This document shows, piece after piece, positions 50,746 to 57,717 of a stretch of DNA of 64,000 bases. Where the stretch lies: positions 332,638 to 396,637 of the forward strand of contig NZ_KB891998.1 in the NCBI RefSeq assembly GCF_000373625.1, written 5' to 3'. Under the pieces are notes generated by a model. That model ran no database searches, was not told the DNA's origin, and saw only the letters and a program-made list of their open reading frames with translations. The position numbers and the translations under genes are program-made. Each line of letters starts with the position of its first letter. Within the stretch, counting starts at the first letter, position 1. The stretch comes from Streptomyces sp. LaPpAH-108 (GTDB taxonomy: Bacteria > Actinomycetota > Actinomycetes > Streptomycetales > Streptomycetaceae).

Positions 50746-51345
50746 TCACACCCTCCCCACCACCGCGTACCGCTCGTCGTCCACGGCCTTCCCCCACAGC
50801 AGCGGATCGCCGGACAGCGGCTCCACCCGCACGTCCCGTACGACCGGCTCCAGCGACGCGGCGAGCCGGTCGGCGGGTATCCCGGTCGGGGAGACCGTCC
50901 CCCACACCCCCTCGACCAGCACGAACCGCCCACCGGGCCGCAGCAGTTCACGCCAGCGGCGCAGCACCTTCTCCGGCTCGGGCAGCGCCCACAGCACATG
51001 CCGGACGAGCACCACGTCCGTACTCCCCTCCCCTACCGGCGGCTCGGCGGCATCCCCTCGCAGCACGGCCGCGTCGCGTCCGGCGAGCTTGGCGCGGGCC
51101 AGCTCGACCATGGCGGGAGAGGAGTCGACCGCCGTCACCCGGTGCCCCTGCTCGGCTGCGAGCAGCGCGAGACTCCCGGTGCCGCAGCCGAGGTCGAGCA
51201 CGTCGGCGGGGCGTATGGGCAGCCACTCCCGCAACCGCGCGTCCCAGGCGGCCCGCACCTCGGGCGCGCGCAGCCCGTGATCGGGCTCCTCGTCGAAGGA
51301 GGCAGCCCTCACGTCCCAGTCCACCGGCCCACCCACGTCACTCAT
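50746..51345 (-). CDS. class I SAM-dependent methyltransferase
   Basis: A 199-aa methyltransferase with motif I VLDLGCGTGSLALLA (about residues 46-60), acidic loop VTAVDSSPAMVELA, motif IV DVVLVRHVLWAL and post-IV LLRPGGRFVLVEG, a Methyltransf_11-type set. Substrate unknown. I start at MSDVGGPVDWDVRA; the frame extends 40 codons further upstream without credible sequence. Convergent with the DUF402 gene. Confidence 0.87.
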   Translation of the reverse strand: MSDVGGPVDWDVRAASFDEEPDHGLRAPEVRAAWDARLREWLPIRPADVLDLGCGTGSLALLAAEQGHRVTAVDSSPAMVELARAKLAGRDAAVLRGDAAEPPVGEGSTDVVLVRHVLWALPEPEKVLRRWRELLRPGGRFVLVEGVWGTVSPTGIPADRLAASLEPVVRDVRVEPLSGDPLLWGKAVDDERYAVVGRV

Positions 51346-51565
51346 GCCCGCAGCATGGCACCCCCCACTGACAACGCCCCCGGACCGGCCCGGGGCCCCG
51401 CTACCTGAGCCCAGCCTGAGCACGTCCTTAAGGCGACCATAAAGATCGGCCCCGACCGCCCACACGCGGCCAACTCGCCCGCGTACACGGCTAGTTTCGG
51501 ATCACACCCCCCACGGAAGCCGGGCCGTCCGGCAGCCGGACGACGCGATGCCGCGAGGAGTCCCG

Positions 51566-52465
51566 ATGCCCTTCCCCACGCCCTCGGCTCACCCCGGGCC
51601 GGGGATGTCCCGGCTGCGCGTGGCCGCGGCCGTGGCCGTGCTCGGACTCACCCCGCTCACCCTCGCCGCCGCCCCCGCGTCGGCACACGGCTCGGGTCAC
51701 GACTCGGGGCGCGGCTCGACGTCCGGTTCCGGTTCCTGGGGCGCCGACCTGTGCGGCACGCGGAACGGGGAGTTTGGGGGACTCGACCTGGTCGGCACCG
51801 ACTGGCCGACACCCCGGGTGCACAGCGGGCCGTACACCTTCACGTACCGGGTGACCACGCACCACCAGGGGCGCCTCAAGGTGTACGTGACGACGTCCGG
51901 CTACGACCCGGCCCGGCCCCTGACCTGGTCCGCGCTGGATCTGGCGCACCCGGTCGCGTGGACTGCGGACGCGACACCCTCGGACGGCGTCTACACGGTC
52001 ACGGGCACGCTCCCCGAACGCACCGGCCGCCAGGTGCTGTACGCGGTGTGGCACCGCGCGGACGGCTCGCAGGTGTTCCGCTCCTGCGCGGACGTGGACT
52101 TCGGCGGTACGACTCCCCCGCCGTCCCCGGCGCCGACGCCCCACCAGGCGGCCCCGGTTCCCACTCTCCCGGCGCCAACTCCCGTCGCGTCCAAGGAGAT
52201 ACGGGTCGCGGCGGAAGCGGTCACCCCGACGGCCGGGCGACGCGAGCGGCACGAGCGCAAGGCCCCCGACCGAGCCACGACCCCATCCCCCACCACCAAC
52301 TCCCCTGTCACCACGGTGACATCGCCGTATCTCGCCGACACGGGAGCCGCCCCGCACACCTCGTACGGGGCGGTCGTCGGGGCCGGGGTGCTGGCCCTCG
52401 GTTCGGCGGCGCTGTTCCTCTCGGTGCGGCAGCGCTCGACGGGCCGGGAGCGGGGCGGGCGCTGA
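51566..52465 (+). CDS. LAXTG-anchored, shortened AA10 LPMO-like protein
   Basis: A 299-aa secreted protein. Signal peptide 1-40 (VAAAVAVLGLTPLTLAAAPA, cleaved after ASA) leaves His41 as residue 1, as copper LPMOs require. The AA10-like core (about 60-180) has His99/100 in VTTHHQGRLKVYV, GYDPARPLTW, TGRQVLYAVWHRAD and FRSCADVDF. It lacks roughly 50 residues of the usual first loop. A Pro/Thr stalk leads to YLADTG, a helix and a basic tail, a sortase-E type signal. ATG chosen after GAGGAGTCCCG. Confidence 0.72.
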   Translation: MPFPTPSAHPGPGMSRLRVAAAVAVLGLTPLTLAAAPASAHGSGHDSGRGSTSGSGSWGADLCGTRNGEFGGLDLVGTDWPTPRVHSGPYTFTYRVTTHHQGRLKVYVTTSGYDPARPLTWSALDLAHPVAWTADATPSDGVYTVTGTLPERTGRQVLYAVWHRADGSQVFRSCADVDFGGTTPPPSPAPTPHQAAPVPTLPAPTPVASKEIRVAAEAVTPTAGRRERHERKAPDRATTPSPTTNSPVTTVTSPYLADTGAAPHTSYGAVVGAGVLALGSAALFLSVRQRSTGRERGGR

Positions 52466-52486
52466 GCGGCGGCGCGCGCGGTACGT

Positions 52487-52527
52487 GCCGGGTCCTGTCC
52501 GGCGGCTCAGGTCGGACAGGACCCGGC
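52487..52527. terminator. bidirectional hairpin between LPMO-like and lipase genes
   Basis: 15-bp stem: GCCGGGTCCTGTCCG (52487-52501) with 52513-52527; 11-nt loop. Convergent stops lie on both sides. Confidence 0.8.
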
Positions 52528-52532
52528 GGCGG

Positions 52533-53393
52533 TCAGCTGAAGACCGACGCGCAGGTGGTGGCGGTGGCGTGCGCCGGGTCGAGGGCGTTGGCGACCTCGT
52601 GGAAGGCGATGCGGTCGATCAGGCCGATCGCGACGTGTTCGGACAGGTCGAGCGGGCAGAGGTCCTGGAGCAGGACGTTGCGGACGTCGGAGCCGGTCAG
52701 GTACTGGCTGCGCCAGGGCGTGACGACCTCGTCGTACTGGGTGGCGATGACCGTGTAGTGCACGCCGGGGACGGTGTCGCCGCCCGCGTTGAGCTTGGTC
52801 AGGAAGGCCGAGCCGCTGATCTGGTCGGCGAGGCCCGGGGTGGTGGCCTTGATCAGGTTCTCGGCGCCGGGGAAGTACGGCAGCAGGTTGGTCAGACCGC
52901 CGAGGTTGGTCCCGTGGTTGCTGGGGGCGATGCCGACGAGGGCGTTCACCTTGGGGGCTCCGCCGAGGAACTTCAGGTAGTAGCGCGGCATCATGCCGCC
53001 CTGGGAGTGCCCGACGAGGTCGGCCTTGCCCGCGCCGGTGGCGGCGAGCACCTTGTCGACGAAGGCGGACAGCTGCTCGGCCGACTTGTCGATGGGGCCG
53101 AGGCCGTAGAAGAGGGGGACGCCGGGGAGCTGGCCGTAGTCGAGGGAGTAGACGCAGTACCCGCGGGTCTTCAGGTACGGCGCGAGGCCGAGCCAGTTGT
53201 CGACGGAGTTGCCGAGGGTGCCGTGGACGAGGACGACGGGGCGCGGGTGGGCGGCGGAGGGCTTGCAGGAGTAGTCGTTCCAGCCGGAGCTGGGCGCGGT
53301 CGCGGCGTGGGCGGTGGCGGCGGGGACGGTGGCGAGCGCGGCGGCCAGGAGCAGCGCGGCGAGCGGTCTGAACGCTCGCTTCCAGGGCAGCAT
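52533..53393 (-). CDS. secreted lipase/esterase, alpha/beta hydrolase
   Basis: A 286-aa secreted enzyme. Signal peptide about 1-32 (LAALLLAAALATVPAATAHA). The oxyanion strand VVLVHGTLGNSVDNW (about residues 53-67) precedes nucleophile Ser in LVGHSQGGMMPRYYL (about 127-141). Asp in ATQYDEVV and His in SEHVAIG are likely triad members. The plan matches Streptomyces family I.7 lipases. ATG at 53393 follows AAGGAGATCACACG. The upstream region has a CRP-like palindrome over the -10. Confidence 0.9.
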   Translation of the reverse strand: MLPWKRAFRPLAALLLAAALATVPAATAHAATAPSSGWNDYSCKPSAAHPRPVVLVHGTLGNSVDNWLGLAPYLKTRGYCVYSLDYGQLPGVPLFYGLGPIDKSAEQLSAFVDKVLAATGAGKADLVGHSQGGMMPRYYLKFLGGAPKVNALVGIAPSNHGTNLGGLTNLLPYFPGAENLIKATTPGLADQISGSAFLTKLNAGGDTVPGVHYTVIATQYDEVVTPWRSQYLTGSDVRNVLLQDLCPLDLSEHVAIGLIDRIAFHEVANALDPAHATATTCASVFS

Positions 53394-53437
53394 CGTGTGA
53401 TCTCCTTGCGGCTCAAGGGGGGTGCACGGCTTAACCC

Positions 53438-53474
53438 TGTGATCCGGATCACGGGATGCTGGTTCACTCGTCAA
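53438..53474 (-). promoter_or_regulatory. lipase promoter with CRP-like palindrome
   Basis: On the minus strand TTGACG (53474-53469), a 17-bp spacer and TGATCC (53451-53446) form a promoter-like pair. The -10 lies inside GTGATCCGGATCAC (53439-53452), a perfect 14-bp palindrome that, with flanking T on the plus strand, fits the CRP form TGTGA-N6-TCAC. Confidence 0.5.
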
Positions 53475-54118
53475 GTTACGGACGAGTAGTGCAACTGTGA
53501 AGTTACGCGTCGGTAAAAAGTTCCATCACGCACCAGACACCCACGCACACTGAGGAACCATCACCACCCCACCTGGACCCGACCATAAAACTCCAGCCAC
53601 TCCCAAATCACCCACAACACGCGTAACTCCCCACACTCAGACCCCAAGCGTCCCCCGAAATCACCACACGGGGCCCGAACTTGACCCGCCCACGGGATCG
53701 AAGGCGAGCTGAGGGGTGGCGCGTTCGGCGAGGCCCAGCGACTCGTACATGCCGCAGGCGGCCCTTGCGAGGGCGCCCCCGCAAGGGTGCAGGAACGCAT
53801 CACGGTGGAGCGGCCGACGTAGCCCCCAATGAGGATCAGGCTCCGGCAGCCCCGTCCGACCCCGCACAGCCGAACCCCCAGCTCACCAGCAGGGCCCCGC
53901 GATACCGGTCAGCATCCAACCCATCGGCACCAAAGCCCCGTTCCACCACGAGAGACCGAACCCCCTCGTTCGGCACGACCCACCCCCGGCCGATCCCCGC
54001 AGCCCCCGAACCGCACGAACACCGACCAACCGCCGAAGAGCGGAGGCAGTCGCGGCGGCACCCCACCCCAGAGCGCCAAGACCACACCTCTCAACGCACC
54101 AGCGCAGCCGACCTCACC
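53475..54118. other. gene-free junction with sequence debris
   Basis: About 640 bp. The left part is AT-richer, with a direct repeat AAGTTACG spanning its edge (53473-53480 and 53500-53507). From 53660 the composition returns to high GC, with short open frames on both strands lacking starts or recognisable domains, as expected of decayed genes. It includes an 8-bp hairpin at 53762-53787. The right end merges into an integrase fragment. Confidence 0.45.
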
Positions 54119-54399
54119 ACGCTCCTCCGCGATGCCGACCTCCGCCGCATCCGCTTCCACGACCTCAGGCACTCAATCGCGACCTACTCCTGGAACAGGG
54201 AGTCGAACTCGCCATGATCAAGGAACTCCTCGGCCACGCCCACATCGGCGTCACCGCCACCGTCTACGCCCACGTCCGACTCCGCCTCCAGCGGGACGCC
54301 GCCAACACCCTCAGCACCGCGCTCGACGGTCCTGCTGGCCACGATCCGACCCGCGACGACGGCAACGACCCGCCACTGTACGGAGCCCTCGTTCTCTGA
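54119..54399 (+). pseudogene. tyrosine-recombinase integrase, C-terminal fragment
   Basis: Only the last ~90 codons survive. The box II region reads RRIRFHDLRHSIAT (catalytic H-x2-R), then the frame shifts at about 54184 (one base missing before TACTCCTGGAACAGGG). It continues as MIKELLGHAHIGVTATVYAH with the nucleophile Tyr in TATVYAH. The sequence closely parallels the end of the second integrase at 58700-59020. It stops at TGA 54397-54399, overlapping a 27-bp repeat shared with that copy. Confidence 0.8.
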
Positions 54400-54423
54400 C
54401 GTTGCCGTCGACTACTGCCGTCA
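54397..54423 (+). repeat. 27-bp integrase-end repeat, copy 1 (att/arm-site-like)
   Basis: Starting TGACGTTGCCGTCGACTACT and ending GCCGTCA, it begins with the integrase stop codon. 26 of 27 bases recur at 59018-59044, and 22 bp of it with one base deleted at 55729-55750. It contains two internal TGCCGTC words, like integrase arm sites. Confidence 0.65.
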
Positions 54424-54430
54424 CGACCCA

Positions 54431-54456
54431 CGGGAGCCCCACCAATGGGGCTCCCG
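54431..54456 (+). terminator. intrinsic terminator after integrase fragment
   Basis: CGGGAGCCCC (54431-54440) pairs with GGGGCTCCCG (54447-54456), loop 6 nt, followed by TTTT. Confidence 0.85.
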
Positions 54457-54512
54457 TTTTGCTTTAGCGATTTGCCGATCAGTCCCCGTCGACGCCCGGC
54501 ACGTAGCGCATA

Positions 54513-55208
54513 ATGTCTCACATGAACTCTCTCGCCCTCACGGACAGACCGGACCTGCTGCGATTTCTGCGGAGGTGGTACGGCGCCCCGAAATCACCCA
54601 ATGTGAGACTGGGGGAATCGCCTGATGCACCCAGGGAGCTTGTCGAGTGGCATGAAATCTCTGCCCAGTGGGGCGGGGAGATCACTTCACACAACTACGC
54701 CATCCCCCTCACGGAACTCGTAGCAGAAGACGGAATGATTCCGTTCTGGGTTGAGAACCAAGGAATTCGGGTTTGGGCATTCGACCCGAAAAGTGAAGAT
54801 CGCTCCGTGTATGAGCGAGAGCCGTCCGATGAACCGACCCCGTGGCGACAGACGGGCGAGCAGCTCTCAGATTTCTTGATTCACGCCACAATCCTGGAGG
54901 CAATCCTGGGGGCTCCTGCGACGAAAGTCGCGCAAGGAGTCCCGGCAGATTGGCTCTGGTCTCGGGAAGGAAGCCATGAGCTCCCCTTCCCTGCGTGGAA
55001 CTGGCCGGCCAACGATTCGCGCATCCTTCTCGGCGAGAGCTGGCTGGCTCTCGTCCACCCGAGCGACGATGCCGACGAAGGTCATGACATCACCCTGGCA
55101 GCAAGAGCGCCAGGTGATCTCTCTTGGGCGGAGAATATGCCAGGAGTCAAGTGGCGCTCATACTCCGATGCTCAGGAATACACAACCGATGAGCCACTGC
55201 CCTGGTAG
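54513..55208 (+). CDS. possible SUKH/SMI1-like immunity protein
   Basis: A 231-aa acidic, Trp-rich cytosolic protein whose base composition is clearly lower in GC than its neighbours, a sign of transfer. The central part (AIPLTELVAEDGMIPFWVENQG, residues about 64-85, in parts; then IRVWAFDP) recalls the SMI1/KNR4 (SUKH) fold common among polymorphic-toxin immunity proteins. This is a pattern-level call only. It converges on the orphan deaminase tip 39 bp away. A second ATG three codons in (MNSLALTD) may be the true start. Confidence 0.65.
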   Translation: MSHMNSLALTDRPDLLRFLRRWYGAPKSPNVRLGESPDAPRELVEWHEISAQWGGEITSHNYAIPLTELVAEDGMIPFWVENQGIRVWAFDPKSEDRSVYEREPSDEPTPWRQTGEQLSDFLIHATILEAILGAPATKVAQGVPADWLWSREGSHELPFPAWNWPANDSRILLGESWLALVHPSDDADEGHDITLAARAPGDLSWAENMPGVKWRSYSDAQEYTTDEPLPW

Positions 55209-55220
55209 GCAGTGAAACAC

Positions 55221-55237
55221 GAATCGGCCGCCGATTC
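55221..55237. terminator. short hairpin between convergent genes
   Basis: GAATCGG (55221-55227) pairs with CCGATTC (55231-55237), 3-nt loop, followed by CTTTCC. Confidence 0.5.
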
Positions 55238-55247
55238 CTTTCCTAAC

Positions 55248-55637
55248 TCAGTCAGGAAGTCCCGTGAATTTTTCAGTCCTACGCGGTGAGATCACCCACA
55301 GCTGAGCACCTTCGGGCAGCATGTCAGGCAATGTACTTCTGCATGTTCCGCAGGCCCCCGTCGGGTAGTCGATGTAGAGCACGGCCTTTCTGACACCCGG
55401 GTTCATACGCAAGAACGCTGCTGCGTGAGTCTCCACGTGCTCCCCGTTGGCCTTCGTGCGACCTGGGAGGTTCTTGAGAAGTCCAGACTGACCGCCTGGA
55501 CCACTGATCATCGGCAGTTGATCACCCCCGACATCAAGAATCCCCACAGTGCGCCGGGGGTAGTCCTTCTGCAAATCCTTCAGGGATGAGCCGCAGTTGC
55601 TGTTGTGAACGAGAACCGGAGTCTCGCCCGCCAGCAC
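55248..55637 (-). CDS. orphan DddA/SCP1.201-like cytidine deaminase toxin tip
   Basis: 129 codons from a GTG that is really the HINT-end word YYVLAGETPVLVHN; an in-frame TAG at 55650-55652 shows there is no carrier protein. After the cleavage-type junction HNSNCG comes a ~110-aa deaminase domain. The zinc motif is His67-x-Glu69 in GEHVETHAAAF and Cys96-x2-Cys99 in PTGACGTC, with the order and spacing of the SCP1.201/DddA family, which deaminates cytosine in nucleic acid. No RBS, so it is probably silent unless recombined onto the Rhs gene. Confidence 0.75.
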   Translation of the reverse strand: MLAGETPVLVHNSNCGSSLKDLQKDYPRRTVGILDVGGDQLPMISGPGGQSGLLKNLPGRTKANGEHVETHAAAFLRMNPGVRKAVLYIDYPTGACGTCRSTLPDMLPEGAQLWVISPRRTEKFTGLPD

Positions 55638-55646
55638 ATAGTACGT
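55601..55646 (-). repeat. 46-bp HINT-end repeat, copy 1
   Basis: 40 of 46 bases match 59870-59915, in the same orientation. Both encode TYYVLAG(E/Q)TPVLVHN. This is the homology that could swap toxin tips. Confidence 0.85.
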
Positions 55647-55728
55647 GCGCTATGCGACCCCGCTCTACCTGCTTCTTTGCAGGTCAGGTTCCACTGATGT
55701 CCGTGCTTGTACGGGGAAATCCGTGGGT

Positions 55729-55750
55729 GTTGCCGTCGCTACTGCCGTCA
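55729..55750 (+). repeat. integrase-end repeat, partial third copy
   Basis: GTTGCCGTCGCTACTGCCGT plus CA: the core of the 27-bp repeat with one base missing, here without any integrase coding sequence before it. It may mark one end of the integrated element. Confidence 0.5.
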
Positions 55751-55806
55751 ACGCCTCGGGGGCACACGATTGCGCTGCCGCTGCCTGGTGTCGGTGCATC
55801 GGAAAT

Positions 55807-56094
55807 CTACTGCCACGCGCCGGGCTGCGCACGGACGAGGGCGCGGACGGTCTGTTCGTACAGTTCGTGGCCGCTCTGGGCGCAGTGCTAGGCGATCCAG
55901 CGGGTCAGCTCGTCCGGGGTGTACAGCGTGCCTGACGTGGCACCGCAGTTGCGCTCTTCGCCGGTGACGCAGACCGCCTCGACGGTCGGCAGCGCCAGAG
56001 GGTCGGGGACGGTGGTCACGTGGCACTCGCGGAAGCGGTAGCGCCCCCGAGAGGCATTGCGTACTGGTGCACTGGCGTTCGGAGAGTCAGGCAT
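55807..56094 (-). pseudogene. AICE accessory gene interrupted by TAG
   Basis: The frame starts at ATG 56094 (MPDSPNASAPVRN) and contains RFRECHVTTVP and VCVTGEERNCGATSGT, a small conserved protein seen next to actinomycete integrative-element genes. It stops at TAG 55888-55890 after RWIA. Beyond the TAG the same frame continues HCAQSGHELYEQTVRALVR to a second TAG at 55807-55809, which completes the expected length, so the first TAG is probably a nonsense mutation (CAG or GAG to TAG). Overlaps the next gene's end by 8 bp. Confidence 0.65.
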
Positions 56095-56455
56095 CCTCGG
56101 TCGCCTCTTCTTGATCAGGGATGCGCTGTCCGCGCGAGTCCGCGACCCTGAGCACGTCCGCCAGGGCTTCTGTCAACCGGCAGGCCAGCCAGCGGTATTC
56201 GGTCGCCGACAGGGTTTTCGCACCGGGCGCCATGGCGGCGCGGGCGTACTCCAACACCTCCTGGCCCATGCTGAGCTGTACCGTCTCGATGCTGTCGGCG
56301 AGGGCGGAGAGGTAGCCCCGGCCATCGGTGCTCAGGTAGCAGGGCTTCCCCTCCGGGCTGGTCCACGGCAGTAAGCGGGGACCTCCCCCACCCGACGCGG
56401 CGTCGTACAACTCTCTGCGACGCATGCGGTCGGCATCGCTCCTGGGCTGGCTCAC
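56087..56455 (-). CDS. AICE-associated small protein
   Basis: A 122-aa soluble protein: DADRMRRRELYDAASGGGGP, PWTSPEGKPCYL, then a long helical part (SALADSIETVQLSMGQEVLE) and an acidic end. Similar small proteins lie between regulator and replication genes in pSAM2-type elements; no function is known. GTG start chosen (VSQPRSDADR). The stop overlaps the start of the interrupted gene that follows, so the two form an operon. Confidence 0.65.
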   Translation of the reverse strand: MSQPRSDADRMRRRELYDAASGGGGPRLLPWTSPEGKPCYLSTDGRGYLSALADSIETVQLSMGQEVLEYARAAMAPGAKTLSATEYRWLACRLTEALADVLRVADSRGQRIPDQEEATEDA

Positions 56456-56529
56456 TGGGCACCCCCGGCCTGGGTCACTGATCGTGGACACAGTGACCGG
56501 TAGGCACTGACTGATCGTCACCCCAGGCG

Positions 56530-57493
56530 CCGCTGAATCCGGCGACGTACGACTACGCGGGCGCAGTCCTGTTTAATGCCCACGCCTCCGCCCTGTGGGC
56601 CCGCTTCACCACGTACCTGCGCCGCGAGATCGCCGCCCGACTCGGCATGACCCAGAAAGCCGCCCGCGCAGTCCTGCGGGTCTCCTTCGCCAAGGTCGCC
56701 GAGTACCAGCAGCGCGGTCTGGTCCACTTCCACGCCGTCATCCGACTCGATGGCCCGGACGGCACCAGCCAGTCCCCGCCGCCGTACGCCACCAACGCTG
56801 TGCTCGCCGACGCCGTACGCGCCGCCGCTGCACGGGTCCGCGTCACGGTCGAGTCGGATGCGGTCGGGGAACGCGAACTCGCCTGGGGCGAACAGTTCGA
56901 CGTACGCGCGATCACAGCCTTCGGCACTGACGCCGAGTTCACCGACCAGGCTGTAGCCGCCTACGTGGCGAAGTACGCCACCAAATCCGCCGACGCCTCC
57001 GGCACCCTCGACCGCGCCCTGTTCTGCCGCCCCTGCCAGGGACACGGCGCCACCCTCCTGCCCCACGGAACCCCGCTCCCCTGCACCGCCTGCGACGGCA
57101 CCGGACAGGCCCGTCCCCTGCCCCGGCTCGCCGTCGCCCGGCCACGTCCGGCAGATGATCCGCACCTGCTGGGACCTGGGCAGTCTGCCAGAATTCACCG
57201 GCCTCAAGCTCCGGAAGTGGGCGCACATGCTCGGCTTCCGGGGCCACTTCTCCACCAAGTCCCGCAGCTACTCCACCACCTTGGGCGCGCTGCGCGACGC
57301 CCGCCGCACCTGGCGGTACGAACAGGCCCGCGCCCATGCCGCCCTGCCCCATCTCGACCCGACGACCACGCTCGTCGTCGGCCGCTGGGACTACCTCGGC
57401 TCGGGCTACAGCTCCGGCGCCGCGCTCCTCGCGGCAGGCGTATGGCACCGCAGGGAACTGGAACGGCAGTTCGCGGCCGAAGGGGGCTGCTGA
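56530..57493 (+). pseudogene. RepSA-like replication initiator, 5'-truncated and frameshifted
   Basis: Homology begins abruptly at LNPATYDYAGAVLFNAHASA with no start; an in-frame TGA lies at 56512. The first part reads QRGLVHFHAVIRLDGPDG and AYVAKYATK (HxH and Y-x-A-K-Y Rep motifs), then a CxxC pair (CRPCQG, CTACDG). At about 57137-57143 the frame shifts by one, and the rest continues HVRQMIRTCWDLGSLPEF, KWAHMLGFRGHFSTKSR to TGA 57491-57493. It is the rolling-circle initiator of a pSAM2-type AICE, now dead. Confidence 0.82.
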
Positions 57494-57717
57494 TGATCTC
57501 GCCCCCGCCAACCGTCCTCCGCACGGAGGCGACCCCTGTCCTGGATCTGCTCACGGTGCCCCAGGTGATGGTCCGACTCCAGCTCGACCGCTCCGCCGTC
57601 TACGACCTGCTCCGCACCGGCCAACTCGCCTCGATCACCCTCGGCCGCGCCCGCCGCATCCCCACCCGCGCCCTCACCGACTTCATCCGCACCCGCCTCG
57701 AACAGGACGTCGCCTGA
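57493..57717 (+). CDS. excisionase-type MerR-like HTH protein
   Basis: A 74-aa protein made of a single winged HTH: LLTVPQVMVRLQLDRSAVYD, LLRTGQLASITLGRARRIPT. This is the Xis partner typical of AICEs, sitting between rep and int. Its ATG overlaps the Rep stop (TGATG) and its TGA overlaps the integrase ATG (TGATG). It appears intact, although both neighbours are broken. Confidence 0.82.
   Translation: MISPPPTVLRTEATPVLDLLTVPQVMVRLQLDRSAVYDLLRTGQLASITLGRARRIPTRALTDFIRTRLEQDVA

Noticed and set aside
53762..53787. CCCTTGCG/CGCAAGGG hairpin as a terminator
   Set aside because: Short stem in debris with no intact gene on either side; function not supported.
55807..55890. TAG nonsense caused by the neighbouring cytosine deaminase
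   Set aside because: A C-to-T origin is only one option, the preceding base is C rather than the T favoured by DddA, and the tip appears silent.
56647..57717. A single 356-aa fusion of Rep and Xis
   Set aside because: The frame joins the first part of Rep to Xis only because of the frameshift near 57140; the true Rep C-terminus is in another frame.
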